DNA of 64,000 nucleotides from Bacillus sp. PK3_68. GTDB lineage: Bacteria > Bacillota > Bacilli > Bacillales > Domibacillaceae. Below are positions 1 through 8,363 of this stretch, piece by piece. A program made the position numbers and the translations under genes. The stretch covers positions 3,619,001 through 3,683,000 of the forward strand of contig NZ_NQYC01000001.1 in NCBI RefSeq assembly GCF_003600835.1, in the 5' to 3' direction. Within the stretch, counting starts at the first letter, position 1. Each line of letters starts with the position of its first letter. The notes below the pieces were generated by a model. It was not told where the DNA came from and searched no databases. It saw only the letters and a program-made list of their open reading frames with translations.

Positions 1-67
1 TCGTTTTGCCCGCTTCCGTCCTTTCCCATTTTGGAAAAGAGTGCACGATTCTTTCGTGAGTAGTTGA
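1..67 (+). CDS. nadK: NAD kinase, C-terminal end (partial)
   Basis: The first bases hold the last 21 codons of a gene that enters from the left, read from base 2 to a TGA at 65-67. The peptide is rich in Arg, Phe and Pro and ends RFRPFPFWKRVHDSFVSS, which resembles the C-terminus of Bacillus ATP-NAD kinases (YjbN/PpnK). In B. subtilis the NAD kinase gene lies directly before yjbO, as here, and the stop is only four bases before the next start, which suggests translational coupling. The assignment rests on a short tail plus gene order. Confidence 0.7.
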   Translation, partial: RFARFRPFPFWKRVHDSFVSS

Positions 68-71
68 AACA

Positions 72-971
72 ATGAGATTTCAGCTGAAATGGATGGCGGA
101 AGAACGAGATAACCAAAAGCTGTTAAGGGATTTTTTAGCTGAGCAGCAAATTTCTAAGCGGGCGCTGACAGATATTAAATTCGGCGGCGGCCGTATTGCA
201 GTGAATGGTCAAGAGGAGAATGTCCGCTTTTTATTAAAGGCAGGAGATGAAGTAGAGGTTCTTTTTCCGAGAGAAACACCGAGTGAGGGCATATTGAAAG
301 AGCGGTTCCCGCTTTCTATTATATATGAAGACGATTATTTACTCGTTGTAGAAAAGCCGGCAGGGATGACCACCATCCCCTCCCGGGAGCATCCGTCAGG
401 CAGTCTCGCCAATGGACTGCTTGGTTATTATGAGGAACAAAGAATCGATGCAACTATACATATCGTTACGAGACTTGACCGTGATACATCGGGTCTCGTG
501 CTAATTGCGAAGCATCGGCACGTTCATCACCTATGTTCCAAAATGCAGAAAAATAATCAAATTTCCCGAGCCTATGAGGCATTAGCTGAAGGAAGATTGC
601 TATCGCAAAGCGGCATCATCGAGAAGCCGATCGGGCGCAAGGAAACAAGTATTATTGAGCGAGAAGTAAGAGAAGACGGACAATACGCATGCACGTATTT
701 TAATGTGCTGGAGTCATTTTCAGATTTTACACGGGTGGCGCTTCAGCTGCAAACAGGCCGGACTCACCAAATTCGTGTTCATATGGCTTATATTGGCCAT
801 CCATTGCTCGGTGATGAATTGTATGGAGGCTCTCTAAAAGAAATGAACCGGCAGGCCCTTCACTGTGGCAAGTTGTCTTTTTCGCATCCGATTACAAAGC
901 AGCTATTGCACTTTGAACGCTCTCTACCGAAGGATATGCAAGCAGTAATCGATCAAGCGAGACCATCTTGA
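72..971 (+). CDS. yjbO: RluA/RluD-family pseudouridine synthase
   Basis: Converts uridine to pseudouridine in structured RNA, probably rRNA. The 299-residue protein has a degenerate S4-like RNA-binding region at about 15-65 and the RluA catalytic domain after residue 80. The signature RLDRDTSG at 134-141 carries the catalytic Asp (D136). The later motif GRTHQIRVH followed by GHPLLGDELYGG is typical of the family. It starts four bases after the NAD kinase stop with only a weak Shine-Dalgarno site, so it is probably coupled to it. Gene order matches B. subtilis yjbO. The exact RNA target cannot be told from sequence. Confidence 0.93.
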   Translation: MRFQLKWMAEERDNQKLLRDFLAEQQISKRALTDIKFGGGRIAVNGQEENVRFLLKAGDEVEVLFPRETPSEGILKERFPLSIIYEDDYLLVVEKPAGMTTIPSREHPSGSLANGLLGYYEEQRIDATIHIVTRLDRDTSGLVLIAKHRHVHHLCSKMQKNNQISRAYEALAEGRLLSQSGIIEKPIGRKETSIIEREVREDGQYACTYFNVLESFSDFTRVALQLQTGRTHQIRVHMAYIGHPLLGDELYGGSLKEMNRQALHCGKLSFSHPITKQLLHFERSLPKDMQAVIDQARPS

Positions 972-1015
972 ACCGCTTGACCAGAGTGATAAGTAAGATA
1001 ACTAATTAATAAAAT

Positions 1016-1084
1016 ACCTCTGTCCTAACAAGAGCAGAGGTGACGATAAGTGGTCCCCCTAGGAAGGTTGTTGGCGGACCACTT
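1016..1084. terminator. Two hairpins between convergent yjbO and prpE
   Basis: Two stem-loops lie back to back: a 7-bp stem ACCTCTG/CAGAGGT at 1016-1041 and a 9-bp stem AAGTGGTCC/GGACCACTT at 1048-1084. Only short T-rich stretches follow, so they are plausible but not classic terminators. Their place between two converging genes supports a termination role in both directions. Confidence 0.5.
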
Positions 1085-1089
1085 TGTGT

Positions 1090-1827
1090 TTATTCAATTG
1101 GGCGGAATTTCTCGGCAATAAATGGCATAGAGGACGGCACAGAGACCGTTTGTTTTTCAGGATAACGAAAGGCGGTCAATGATCCGCCAAAAACGGCACC
1201 TGTATCAATATTGGCCGTGCGGTTGACGATGCGTACGTCTCGTGTTGGAGTATGTCCATAGACGATCCACGGCTCGCCGTGATAATGCTTGGCCCAATCG
1301 CGCCGGATCGGAAAGCCATCAATGTCGGCAGCGCCAGTGATATCACCATATAGGACAAATGTTTTTACTTTAGAAGTGTATTTGCCAATGTCCTTTTCAC
1401 GAATGCCTGCATGGGCGATAATTAAGTTGCTGTCATCAAGAATTTGATAAAGAGGGGACTGCTCATACAGGGTGATGAATTGCTTTTTTACCCGCTTGTA
1501 ATGACGGTTATCCAACGCATTTAACTCGTCGACTGTTGTTTCCAATCCGTTATTAATCTTTACTTTATTGCCGATCAGCATTCGGTATAGCTTATTGCAA
1601 TGGTTGCCGGGGGAATAGTACGCAAGCTTTTTTTCCCATAAGCCGTAGACCGTTTCAATTACACGGACAGAGTCTGGACCGCGGTCAGTTAAATCGCCGA
1701 CAAAACCAAGCACACGGTTGTGGGGATGAACAGGGAGTCCGCTTTCCCATGAATAACCTAATTTATTCGTTAACTCTTTCAATTCTGTAAAGCAGCCGTG
1801 AATATCTCCAATAATATCAATCTTCAT
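1090..1827 (-). CDS. prpE: Bis(5'-nucleosyl)-tetraphosphatase PrpE
   Basis: PPP-type metallophosphoesterase that hydrolyses Ap4A-type dinucleotides and, in Bacillus, has been linked to spore germination. The 245-residue protein starts with [12 protein letters not shown]. It shows the metal-binding series GDIHG (7-11), GDLTDRG (44-50), GNH (74-76), a later AHAG and a GHT near the C-terminus. The start at 1827 is chosen because a good AGGAG site lies just upstream and the family begins there; a longer reading adds about 20 residues unlike the family. Length agrees with B. subtilis PrpE (about 244). Position between yjbO and yjbQ is conserved. Confidence 0.94.
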   Translation of the reverse strand: MKIDIIGDIHGCFTELKELTNKLGYSWESGLPVHPHNRVLGFVGDLTDRGPDSVRVIETVYGLWEKKLAYYSPGNHCNKLYRMLIGNKVKINNGLETTVDELNALDNRHYKRVKKQFITLYEQSPLYQILDDSNLIIAHAGIREKDIGKYTSKVKTFVLYGDITGAADIDGFPIRRDWAKHYHGEPWIVYGHTPTRDVRIVNRTANIDTGAVFGGSLTAFRYPEKQTVSVPSSMPFIAEKFRPIE

Positions 1828-1949
1828 ATGAGAGGCACTCCTTTTATGGTTATCTTTATCATACTGCAAGTTATAATAAAAGAACATTTACACTCCTTTT
1901 GCTATAGTAGTGAAAGGCACAACAATTTTATGGAAAAGGAGGGGATTGC

Positions 1950-3806
1950 ATGGAAGAGCATGGTTCATTGATTTCATTAGTTATTGTTATTGTTGCCGCT
2001 TTTTTAACCCCTATTATTTTGCACCGGTTGAAGTTGAACTTTATCCCAGTTGTTATCGCGGAAATTATTGTTGGCTTGATCATTGGACAAAGCGGTTTTA
2101 ATATAGTTGATCAAGATGTCTGGCTGGAAACACTTTCCACGCTTGGATTCCTCTTTTTGATGTTTTTGAGCGGGCTCGAAATTGATTTTTCGGCATTTTC
2201 CAACAAGAAAAAAGAAACATCGAGAATGCTGCCAGGGAAAGAAGAGCCTAATGCCTTTGCTGCTGCTTTAATGATTTTTACCGGCATCTTAGTGCTATCC
2301 TTCGGCCTCTCTTACTTATTTGTCCTGCTTCATTTAATTGAGGACGCCTTCTTAATGACATTGATTATCTCGACAATCTCTCTTGGGGTGGTCGTGCCGA
2401 CATTAAAAGAAGCTCATTTGATGAAAACAGTCATTGGACAAATTATTTTGCTTGTCGCCGTCATTGCCGATCTCGTCACGATGATTTTGCTCGCTGTATT
2501 CGTGTCGGTAAATGGATCGGATGGGGGAAACATGTGGCTTCTGCTCGTGCTGTTTGCTGTTGGAGTCCTTCTTTATTTCATTGCCAAGCGTTTCAAAAAC
2601 AAACCTCTTTTTGAAGCGTTGTCTACGAGCACGGTGCAGATCGGCACGAGGGCAGTGTTTACATTAATGATTGTGCTCGTTGCTTTGTCAGAATATGTAG
2701 GGGCGGAAAATATCCTTGGGGCTTTTCTGGCCGGAGTTCTTGTTTCGCTTCTCGCTCCCAACCATGAACTCGTTCGTCAGCTGGATTCGTTCGGCTATGG
2801 TTTTCTAATCCCGATTTTCTTTGTGATGGTCGGGGTCGAACTCGATCTGTGGTCACTGCTAAGCGATAAGAAGATGCTGCTGCTTATTCCCCTGTTAATG
2901 ATTGCATTTTTTATTTCTAAGATTCTGCCGCTTCTTTACTTAAGAAAATGGTACGACATGAAAACGGTAATGGCTTCGGCCTTTTTGCTGACATCTACTT
3001 TATCACTGGTTATTGCTGCGGCCAAAATCGCTGAACGGGTCGGAGTCATCACTTCCCAAATGAGTGGTCTGCTCGTTCTTGTAGCGGTGCTTACTTGCTT
3101 AATTACGCCAGTGGTCTTTAAAAAGCTCTTTCCGCCTTATATGAAAGAAGAAAAGCGGATTAACATTGTATTTGTCGGTGCCAACCAGTATACAATGCCG
3201 ATCTCTAAAGAATTAAAGTCGGCTCTATATGATACCGTTGTTTACCGGAAAAAATCAGACGCAGAAGAGAATAACTTAAGCAATTCATTATTTGATGTCG
3301 AGGAACTTGATGATCTTACGGTTGATACGCTCGAGAATACCGGTGTGTTCGCTGCTGATATTGTGGTATTTGCGACCGGTGATTTAGAGCAAAATGCACA
3401 GCTGGCGATGGCAGCTAAGTCCAAGGGAACCGAACGTGTTATTGCCCACGTGGAAAAAGAAGAAACAGAGAAAAAGCTAATAGAAGAAGGCATCGAAACC
3501 TTTTCTTACTTCCTTTCTGCCAAAGCGCTTCTGCGTGCTCTGATTGAGTCGCCGAGCATCATTAGCATCCTGACGAATAAAGAAACTTCGCTATATGAAG
3601 TAGAATTGATGAATGACAATTACGAAGGTCTAACCCTTAGGAATTTTCCATTCACCGGCGATGTGATCTTCGTTCGGATATTCCGGGGTAACGAATCCAT
3701 TGTTCCTCATGGGGATACCGAACTCCGCCTGCATGATCGGTTGATTTTAACTGGCTCAAAGGAATATGTAGATGAGCTGAAAGTGGAATTAGAGTACGGC
3801 GGTTAA
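1950..3806 (+). CDS. yjbQ: CPA2-family monovalent cation/H+ antiporter with TrkA domains
   Basis: Membrane K+(Na+)/proton antiporter of the KefB/CPA2 family. About 400 N-terminal residues form some 12 membrane helices with the family's acidic sites in the membrane core (for example LMFLSGLEIDF near 70). From about residue 400 comes a cytosolic TrkA-N nucleotide-binding fold (start INIVFVGANQY), then a TrkA-C regulatory domain in the last 80 residues. Length 618 is normal for YjbQ. A strong AAAGGAGGGG site precedes the ATG. In B. subtilis thiamine genes lie between yjbQ and fabI; none are present here. Confidence 0.9.
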   Translation: MEEHGSLISLVIVIVAAFLTPIILHRLKLNFIPVVIAEIIVGLIIGQSGFNIVDQDVWLETLSTLGFLFLMFLSGLEIDFSAFSNKKKETSRMLPGKEEPNAFAAALMIFTGILVLSFGLSYLFVLLHLIEDAFLMTLIISTISLGVVVPTLKEAHLMKTVIGQIILLVAVIADLVTMILLAVFVSVNGSDGGNMWLLLVLFAVGVLLYFIAKRFKNKPLFEALSTSTVQIGTRAVFTLMIVLVALSEYVGAENILGAFLAGVLVSLLAPNHELVRQLDSFGYGFLIPIFFVMVGVELDLWSLLSDKKMLLLIPLLMIAFFISKILPLLYLRKWYDMKTVMASAFLLTSTLSLVIAAAKIAERVGVITSQMSGLLVLVAVLTCLITPVVFKKLFPPYMKEEKRINIVFVGANQYTMPISKELKSALYDTVVYRKKSDAEENNLSNSLFDVEELDDLTVDTLENTGVFAADIVVFATGDLEQNAQLAMAAKSKGTERVIAHVEKEETEKKLIEEGIETFSYFLSAKALLRALIESPSIISILTNKETSLYEVELMNDNYEGLTLRNFPFTGDVIFVRIFRGNESIVPHGDTELRLHDRLILTGSKEYVDELKVELEYGG

Positions 3807-3826
3807 ATGCAAAAAGAAATGTAACA

Positions 3827-3859
3827 GCGTCCTGAAAGGCTTTGGGCGCTTATTTTTTG
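3827..3859 (+). terminator. Intrinsic terminator after yjbQ
   Basis: Stem AGCGTCC/GGGCGCT (one G-T pair) with an 11-base loop, followed by TTATTTTTT, 21 bases past the yjbQ stop. Confidence 0.75.
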
Positions 3860-3875
3860 GCTATTGGCCGAATTT

Positions 3876-3967
3876 TAAACCGATGCTTTTCAATTAAAGG
3901 TTTTCCTGTTCTTTGAATTTTTCATATAAAAAGCATCGGTTGAGAAAACACAAACCGATGCTTTTTT
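3876..3967 (-). terminator. fabI terminator built from three alternating complementary copies
   Basis: The element AACCGATGCTTTT occurs at about 3878 and again at 3953-3966, with its reverse complement AAAAAGCATCGGTT at 3928-3941 between them. The middle copy can pair with either neighbour. The right-hand hairpin has a 14-bp stem with A/T runs on both sides, so it can end transcription of fabI (minus strand) and anything reading through from yjbQ. The mutually exclusive pairings are noted as a finding. Confidence 0.7.
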
Positions 3968-3997
3968 GGAGATTATAAATTTTTTGGATTCAAAAGG

Positions 3998-4777
3998 TTA
4001 ACCTACGATATTATAACCGGAGTCAACGTAAATGACTTGTCCAGTAACACTCCGTGATAAATGGCTTAACATCCCAACTGTCATGTCGCCAACTTCTTCT
4101 TGTGTAACATTGCGTTTTAAAGGTGCCTTTTCTTCAATAATTCTTAGTATGTCGTTAAATCCAGGGATGCCTTTTGCTGCTAGTGTTCTAATAGCTCCAG
4201 CAGAAACAGCATTTACTCTGATATCATCTTTTCCTAATTCGAGCGCTAAATATCTTACGCTTGATTCAAGAGCAGCTTTTGCGATCCCCATAAGGTTGTA
4301 TTTTTCAACTGCACGTTGTGCGCCTAAATAACTCATGGTCACAATAGAACCACCTTCTGTCATAAAAGGCTTCGCTTCTCTTGCAATGGCAATTAATGAA
4401 TATGCACTTGTATCATGTGCAAACGCAAAGCCATCTCTTGATGTATGAATAAACTCGCCATGTAAATCTTCAGCGTGAGCAAAAGCAATGGAATGCACGA
4501 TTCCATGAATGACTCCTACTTTTTCGCCAATTTCTGTAAATGCTTTGTGAATACTTTTATCATCATTTGCATCACATTGGAAAATCAAATCTGTTGGGTG
4601 CCCGTTTTTTTCTAATAGCTTAGTCAATTTTTGCAGGGATCTGTCTAAACGGTATGTATAAATTACATTTGCCCCAGCTTTATAAAGAGATTGTGCAATG
4701 CCCCAAGCAATACTTCGCTCATTGGCTACCCCAGTCACAACCACGTTTTTTCCTTCTAGTTTAAGTAAATCTTCCAT
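3998..4777 (-). CDS. fabI: Enoyl-[acyl-carrier-protein] reductase (NADH), FabI
   Basis: Catalyses the last reduction of each fatty-acid elongation cycle, trans-2-enoyl-ACP to acyl-ACP, and is the target of triclosan-type inhibitors. The 259-residue protein is a FabI-type divergent SDR. It has the cofactor loop GVANERSIAWGIA near residue 16 and the catalytic Tyr-x6-Lys in KYNLMGIAK. The ATG at 4777 is chosen because GGAGG lies five bases upstream. A TTG four codons earlier overlaps that site and is unlikely. A TATAAT-like box on the minus strand lies about 50 bases before the start; no clear FapR palindrome was seen. Confidence 0.96.
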   Translation of the reverse strand: MEDLLKLEGKNVVVTGVANERSIAWGIAQSLYKAGANVIYTYRLDRSLQKLTKLLEKNGHPTDLIFQCDANDDKSIHKAFTEIGEKVGVIHGIVHSIAFAHAEDLHGEFIHTSRDGFAFAHDTSAYSLIAIAREAKPFMTEGGSIVTMSYLGAQRAVEKYNLMGIAKAALESSVRYLALELGKDDIRVNAVSAGAIRTLAAKGIPGFNDILRIIEEKAPLKRNVTQEEVGDMTVGMLSHLSRSVTGQVIYVDSGYNIVG

Positions 4778-4975
4778 TTTATCCTCCAATTAATTATTGA
4801 TAGTTAATTTATATACGTTTTTTATTATACCTGGTTTTAGCATCTGAAACTATATTTGAATTTACTATTATTCATTAATCGTCCCCTGGAATGGAAATCA
4901 ACAGCCCCCATTCACAATCCAAATAAAAAACACTGCAGCAAACTCTGGAATTTCATTGAGTTTGTCTACAGTCTG

Positions 4976-5008
4976 AAAACCCGCCCAAGGCGGGTTTTTT
5001 GTTTTTTT
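4976..5008 (+). terminator. Strong intrinsic terminator upstream of cotO
   Basis: A 10-bp perfect stem AAAACCCGCC/GGCGGGTTTT with a 3-base loop and a long T tract. It lies in the 289-base gap between the divergent fabI and cotO genes, 60 bases before the cotO start, with no gene in front of it on this strand. It may insulate cotO or be a relic. The rest of the gap holds only AT-rich sequence. Confidence 0.75.
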
Positions 5009-5066
5009 CATGAAATGAGGAGAACAGGCATATAAATGAAAAGAAAGCCTTGCAGGAGGTGTAAGT

Positions 5067-5603
5067 ATGAAGAAAAATAAAGAAAAGCGCGAGCCGCTTA
5101 TGTATATTCATCAGCCCGAATTTGTTTTTCCGGAACCTGTAATGCAAAGCACTTATCACACGAGAAGTCAGCCAGAGCAAATAAAAGAAAAGCAGGTAGA
5201 AGATAAACAGGAGAGCAAAGAGCCAGAGAACCGAATTCATGAAGCTGTGAAAAGGGAAAAACCGATGATGGCAGAGAGCAAAAAGAGAAAAAAAGAGCCG
5301 GAGACAGCTCCTGTAGAAAGTGAACCATTGGTGGAAGAAAAGCAAGAAATTGGGGAACAGCCTGTCTGGAGAGGCATGAGGCCAGTCAAGAGATTTTATG
5401 ACATGGAGATGGATGAAAAGCTTCAACACTTAATGACCCAGTTTACTTCCCTTCCCTGTGTATTTGATTGTGGAGAGGCTTCTCATAAAGGCATACTCCG
5501 TGAAGTCTCTCCAGATCAGCTGAAAGTACAGACATTAAAGGGTGAAACGGTCATCATTGAACGAAAAGATTTGCAGCATATTCAATTACTTGGTCCGTTG
5601 TAA
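5067..5603 (+). CDS. cotO: Spore coat protein CotO
   Basis: Outer-coat assembly protein made in the mother cell late in sporulation. The 178-residue product starts with a basic tail and a PLMYIHQPEF segment, followed by a long low-complexity stretch rich in Lys, Glu and Gln (about 30-105). The conserved C-terminal half (about 108-178) begins VKRFYDMEMDEKL and is the CotO signature. It is shorter than B. subtilis CotO (227 residues), mainly through the variable middle. The start has a near-ideal GGAGGTG site. It faces cotZ, the same pairing as in B. subtilis. Confidence 0.85.
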   Translation: MKKNKEKREPLMYIHQPEFVFPEPVMQSTYHTRSQPEQIKEKQVEDKQESKEPENRIHEAVKREKPMMAESKKRKKEPETAPVESEPLVEEKQEIGEQPVWRGMRPVKRFYDMEMDEKLQHLMTQFTSLPCVFDCGEASHKGILREVSPDQLKVQTLKGETVIIERKDLQHIQLLGPL

Positions 5604-5704
5604 AAAATGAGCGCCCTGGATCAATAGGTTCTTCTCTTTAGAATCGTAAATAATTAAGAGAGGTTTATCAGAATATGAATGGATGGAGCTCCAGTTTACA
5701 AATG

Positions 5705-5740
5705 AAAAAGCAACGGCAACAACCGCTGCTTTTCTTTTTT
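5705..5740. terminator. Bidirectional terminator between cotO and cotZ
   Basis: Imperfect stem AAAAGCAACGG/CCGCTGCTTTT with T-rich sequence on the plus side and an A-rich left arm that reads as a T tract on the minus strand. It suits termination of both converging coat genes. Confidence 0.7.
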
Positions 5741-5742
5741 CA

Positions 5743-6234
5743 CTAGTCGCAAATATCTAAATCAATATCTTTGATGCATTGAACAGCGCAGAAGCAATTT
5801 AAATCAACAGTAATGCAGCTGAATGTTTTTTCGAAATCTTCCACTTCACACACCTTGCAGAGATCAATACCAGATCCTTCTGCAAGATTGACTGCTCTAT
5901 GATCTTTTATTGGTTTCAACACACGAAGACGCGCACAGCAGTTATCGAACACCTCTTCCACGCGGAAGAATATAGAAACGCAAGCATCACAGTGGCCGTG
6001 GTCAGAGTCTTTGGACTTAAAGAAAGCAAAGAATGGGGAACCGTCTTTTAATGTTAATGTGAAAACACGGGTATCGGCTATATCGCGGACACCAGCTAAA
6101 TCGCCAAGAGGTTCCGTCAAACAATCTTTACAGCCCCTGCAATCATCACGGTCTGCTGCATCTTGAAGATCTTGGATAGCTCGCAGAACTTCACAAACAC
6201 AACTAGAATGGTTATCGTTGCATTTACAGCTCAT
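5743..6234 (-). CDS. cotZ: Spore coat protein of the CotY/CotZ/ExsY family
   Basis: Cysteine-rich protein that self-assembles into the spore crust or exosporium basal layer. The 163 residues contain about 17 Cys. They include the N-terminal CXC-type run (MSCKCNDNHSSCVC), a CRGCKDC cluster near 34, and the family's C-terminal block CITVDLNCFCAVQC near 142-155. The family segment ADTRVFTLTLKDGSPFFAFF is also present. Start supported by AAGGAG. Only one CotY/CotZ-type gene lies here, whereas B. subtilis has cotZ, cotY and cotX in a row; a CotY rather than CotZ label cannot be excluded. Confidence 0.88.
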   Translation of the reverse strand: MSCKCNDNHSSCVCEVLRAIQDLQDAADRDDCRGCKDCLTEPLGDLAGVRDIADTRVFTLTLKDGSPFFAFFKSKDSDHGHCDACVSIFFRVEEVFDNCCARLRVLKPIKDHRAVNLAEGSGIDLCKVCEVEDFEKTFSCITVDLNCFCAVQCIKDIDLDICD

Positions 6235-6356
6235 GAGTAAGCTCCTTTCTTCGGGTTATTTTCTTACATTATTAACATATGGCGTTTATGCCAAATGGGT
6301 ACGGACAATTGCCGTGTTTAACAGGAAAATTTGTGTATGAAAAGAAAGGATAAACG

Positions 6357-6718
6357 ATGACTATTACAATGCTCGATCTTGTTGTTCTTTTCCTTTCGTC
6401 TTTCAGGCTGACAAGACTGCTCGTCTTCGATGATATTATGGAGAGGTTTCGAGCTCCCTTTTTATTGAAGTAGAAGAAACTACAGAAACAGGGGAAAAGG
6501 AACTATTTATTGTGCCAAGGCCCCATGGGTTGAGGGGATGGATTGGACGCATGCTGAGCTGCTATTGGTGCACTGGAGTATGGGCTTCTGCTTTTTGCTG
6601 CTTGCTCTATCTATTTTTTCCGCCAATTGGATGGTTCTTTTTAATTATTCTTGCTGTAGCCGGTGGTGCCGCATTAATTGAGTCGGTTGTACAGCGATTG
6701 ATTAGGGAATCAGATTAA
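6357..6718 (+). pseudogene. yjcA: YjcA-like membrane protein (DUF1360), frameshifted
   Basis: The first 38 codons (MTITMLDLVVLFLSSFRLTR...) run into a TAG. The rest of the protein continues in the -1 frame to 6718, with the family segment LSCYWCTGVWASAF and two membrane helices. The break lies at a run of five Ts (6459-6463). One more T would give RAPFFIEVEETTE and a continuous protein of about 120 residues, the size of B. subtilis YjcA, which sits in the same place. Function is unknown; it belongs to sporulation-associated DUF1360 membrane proteins. This is most likely a base missing from the assembly rather than true decay. Confidence 0.75.
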
Positions 6719-6777
6719 CTCATTTATATGTGACATCATACAATAATGTGATAGAGAGAAAAGGATGTGAACAATGA

Positions 6778-6879
6778 ATGAATGAGTATCTAAACCCGAA
6801 TTACGGAAATAAAAAACCGAAAAAGAAATCATGCGGCTGTACAGGAAAGAAGAAAAAGAAAAAAAAACCGTCTCAATGA
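6778..6879 (+). CDS. Very small lysine-rich protein (33 aa), probably spore-associated
   Basis: ATG at 6778 opens a 33-codon frame: a Tyr/Asn/Pro N-terminus, a CGC motif in the middle, then a nearly unbroken poly-lysine tail ending PSQ. An AAAGGATGTG site lies 8-10 bases upstream. The last codons form the left arm of the following terminator, so the gene and its terminator overlap. Lysine-rich tails and CXC motifs recur in small Bacillus coat proteins, and the neighbours are coat and germination genes, so a spore role is inferred. I do not recognise a named family. Confidence 0.45.
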   Translation: MNEYLNPNYGNKKPKKKSCGCTGKKKKKKKPSQ

Positions 6880-6896
6880 GGGCGGTTTTTTCTTTT
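6864..6896 (+). terminator. Terminator overlapping the lysine-rich gene
   Basis: AAACCGTCTC and GAGGGCGGTTT form a stem with a short loop, followed by TTTTTTCTTTT. The stop codon of the small gene lies in the loop. Confidence 0.7.
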
Positions 6897-6961
6897 GGAT
6901 AAATAAAAACAGAAAAACAGAAAAAACTAAGCGGTAAATGAAAGAAGAATGGAGGAAGAAC

Positions 6962-7414
6962 ATGAAGGCGGTCATTTATGTATTGGCAGCTGTATTACTG
7001 GCGGGATGTGGCTTTCAGAAAGAAAGGGACGACAGCCGGCTTGCTTTACTAAAAACAACGAATCCGGAGCCAATACAAATTGAAAAAAACGGGGTTTCTG
7101 TGGAAAATATCCGTAAAGAAGTAGAAGCGATAAAAGAAATTTACGATGCTGCTGTTATTAAAGGAGACCATAATATCCTTGTTGCTTACAAAGTCCGTCA
7201 TTTGGACCGTTTTCAAATGAAGAAAATTGAAAAAAACTTAAAAGAGCGTCTTGAAAAGGAATATGGTCAGGAAACCTTTATCGTATCAAGCGATTATAAA
7301 ATTTTTCTTGAAGCGGTCCGTCTTCGCGAAGATATCGATTCCGGCAAAACAAATGATAAAGAAGCGGACAAGCGGCTTCATGAAATTATTAAATTAAAAC
7401 AAGAGCGGACATAA
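6962..7414 (+). CDS. YhcN/YlaJ-family sporulation lipoprotein
   Basis: A 150-residue precursor with a short hydrophobic signal and lipobox LLAGC (Cys at 16), so it should be lipid-anchored. The remainder is a charged alpha/beta domain resembling the YhcN/YlaJ family. These proteins are made in the forespore, found in the spore inner membrane, and often linked to spoVA operons. Start at 6962 is preferred over one eight codons earlier because GGAGG sits six bases before it and the signal peptide then begins properly. It lies 12 bases before spoVAC and is probably in one operon with it. Confidence 0.8.
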   Translation: MKAVIYVLAAVLLAGCGFQKERDDSRLALLKTTNPEPIQIEKNGVSVENIRKEVEAIKEIYDAAVIKGDHNILVAYKVRHLDRFQMKKIEKNLKERLEKEYGQETFIVSSDYKIFLEAVRLREDIDSGKTNDKEADKRLHEIIKLKQERT

Positions 7415-7426
7415 AGGAGAGGACCT

Positions 7427-7901
7427 ATGGCTAACAACAATGAAAAAAGACACCTACCCAGCAACAGTACGATAAACTCAATCAGAAGCATGAGTTAAAG
7501 CGGCCGGTTCTTAAAAATTGCTTGCGTGCTTTTTTGTTGGTGGAGTGATTTGCACGATTGGTCAGGCGATTACTTATTTCTTTATTTACTTTTTTAACTT
7601 TACTGAACAAACAGCTGGCAATCCAACAGTAGCCACTGTGGTGTTTCTTGCTATGCTGTTGACGGGGTTTGGCATTTATGATCATTTGGGGCAGTATGCC
7701 GGAGCAGGAAGCTCTGTACCTGTGTCAGGGTTTGGAAATGCGGTGATCTCTGCAGCGATCGAACATCGAACAGAAGGCTTCGTGTTAGGGGTCGGAGGGA
7801 ATATGTTTAAGCTGGCTGGTTCGGTTATACTGTTCGGCGTATTTGCCGCATTTGTTATAGCGTTAATCAAGACTATTCTGATGCAGTGGGGCGGGCTGTA
7901 A
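7427..7901 (+). pseudogene. spoVAC: SpoVAC, interrupted by two frameshifts
   Basis: SpoVAC is the inner-membrane, mechanosensitive channel component that moves calcium-dipicolinate in and out of spores. The N-terminus (MANNNEK...) breaks at a six-A run (7443-7448). The next piece (KTPTQQQYDKLNQ...PVLKNCLRAF) breaks at a six-T run (7530-7535). The remaining frame (FFVGGVICTIGQAITYF... to QWGGL) is a typical SpoVAC membrane domain. Adding one A and one T restores a protein of about 157 residues. Two independent true mutations of the same kind in one gene are less likely than under-called homopolymers. Good GGAGAGG site upstream. Confidence 0.85.
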
Positions 7902-7927
7902 TTCATTATAAGGAAGGAGAAGAAAAA

Positions 7928-8284
7928 ATGCTGGCAATGTTTTTTTGGGCTTTTGTCATCGGCGGTCTGATTTGTGTGATCGGACAGCTAATGATGGATG
8001 TGGGCAAGCTAACACCAGGCCATACGCTTAGCACATTGGTAGTGGCAGGGGCTATTCTTGCCGGCTTTGACTTGTATGAGCCATTAATTGATTTTGCCGG
8101 AGCAGGGGCGACCATTCCAATTACAAGCTTTGGAAACTCGCTTGTTGCGGGGGCGATGCAGGAAGCAGAGAGGCATGGTCTGGTCGGTGTTCTGACCGGT
8201 ATGTTTGAAGTCACGAGCTCCGGGATTTCTGCAGCGATTGTTTTTGGATTTATCGGTGCCGCTGTATTTAAGCCAAAAGGTTAA
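7928..8284 (+). CDS. spoVAE: SpoVAE (SpoVAEB-type) membrane protein
   Basis: Small integral membrane component of the SpoVA dipicolinate channel. The 118 residues form about four helices and carry the repeated family pattern [37 protein letters not shown] and a Gly-rich last helix; the same pattern in SpoVAC reflects their common ancestry. Start at 7928 follows GGAAGGAGAAG. It comes directly after spoVAC; spoVAD, which separates the two in the classic operon, is missing. Together with the upstream YhcN-like lipoprotein this looks like a reduced second spoVA operon. Confidence 0.88.
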   Translation: MLAMFFWAFVIGGLICVIGQLMMDVGKLTPGHTLSTLVVAGAILAGFDLYEPLIDFAGAGATIPITSFGNSLVAGAMQEAERHGLVGVLTGMFEVTSSGISAAIVFGFIGAAVFKPKG

Positions 8285-8363
8285 TCTTCATGTCATTTGC
8301 CCAAACGCATCCTCGTTTTCCTCATATAGTAACAGTGTAAAGATGAAAAGCGAGGTGATAAAA

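Noticed and set aside
1908-2101. Small frame at the start of yjbQ
   Set aside because: It overlaps yjbQ in another frame and lacks a protein-like pattern; yjbQ has the ribosome site.
4790-4900. FapR operator before fabI
   Set aside because: The region is AT-rich but holds no recognisable FapR palindrome.
6455-6470. Programmed -1 frameshift in yjcA
   Set aside because: The CCCTTTTTA tract does not make a canonical X-XXY-YYZ heptamer in the zero frame, and the same kind of loss occurs at seven other unrelated sites, so an assembly error is simpler.
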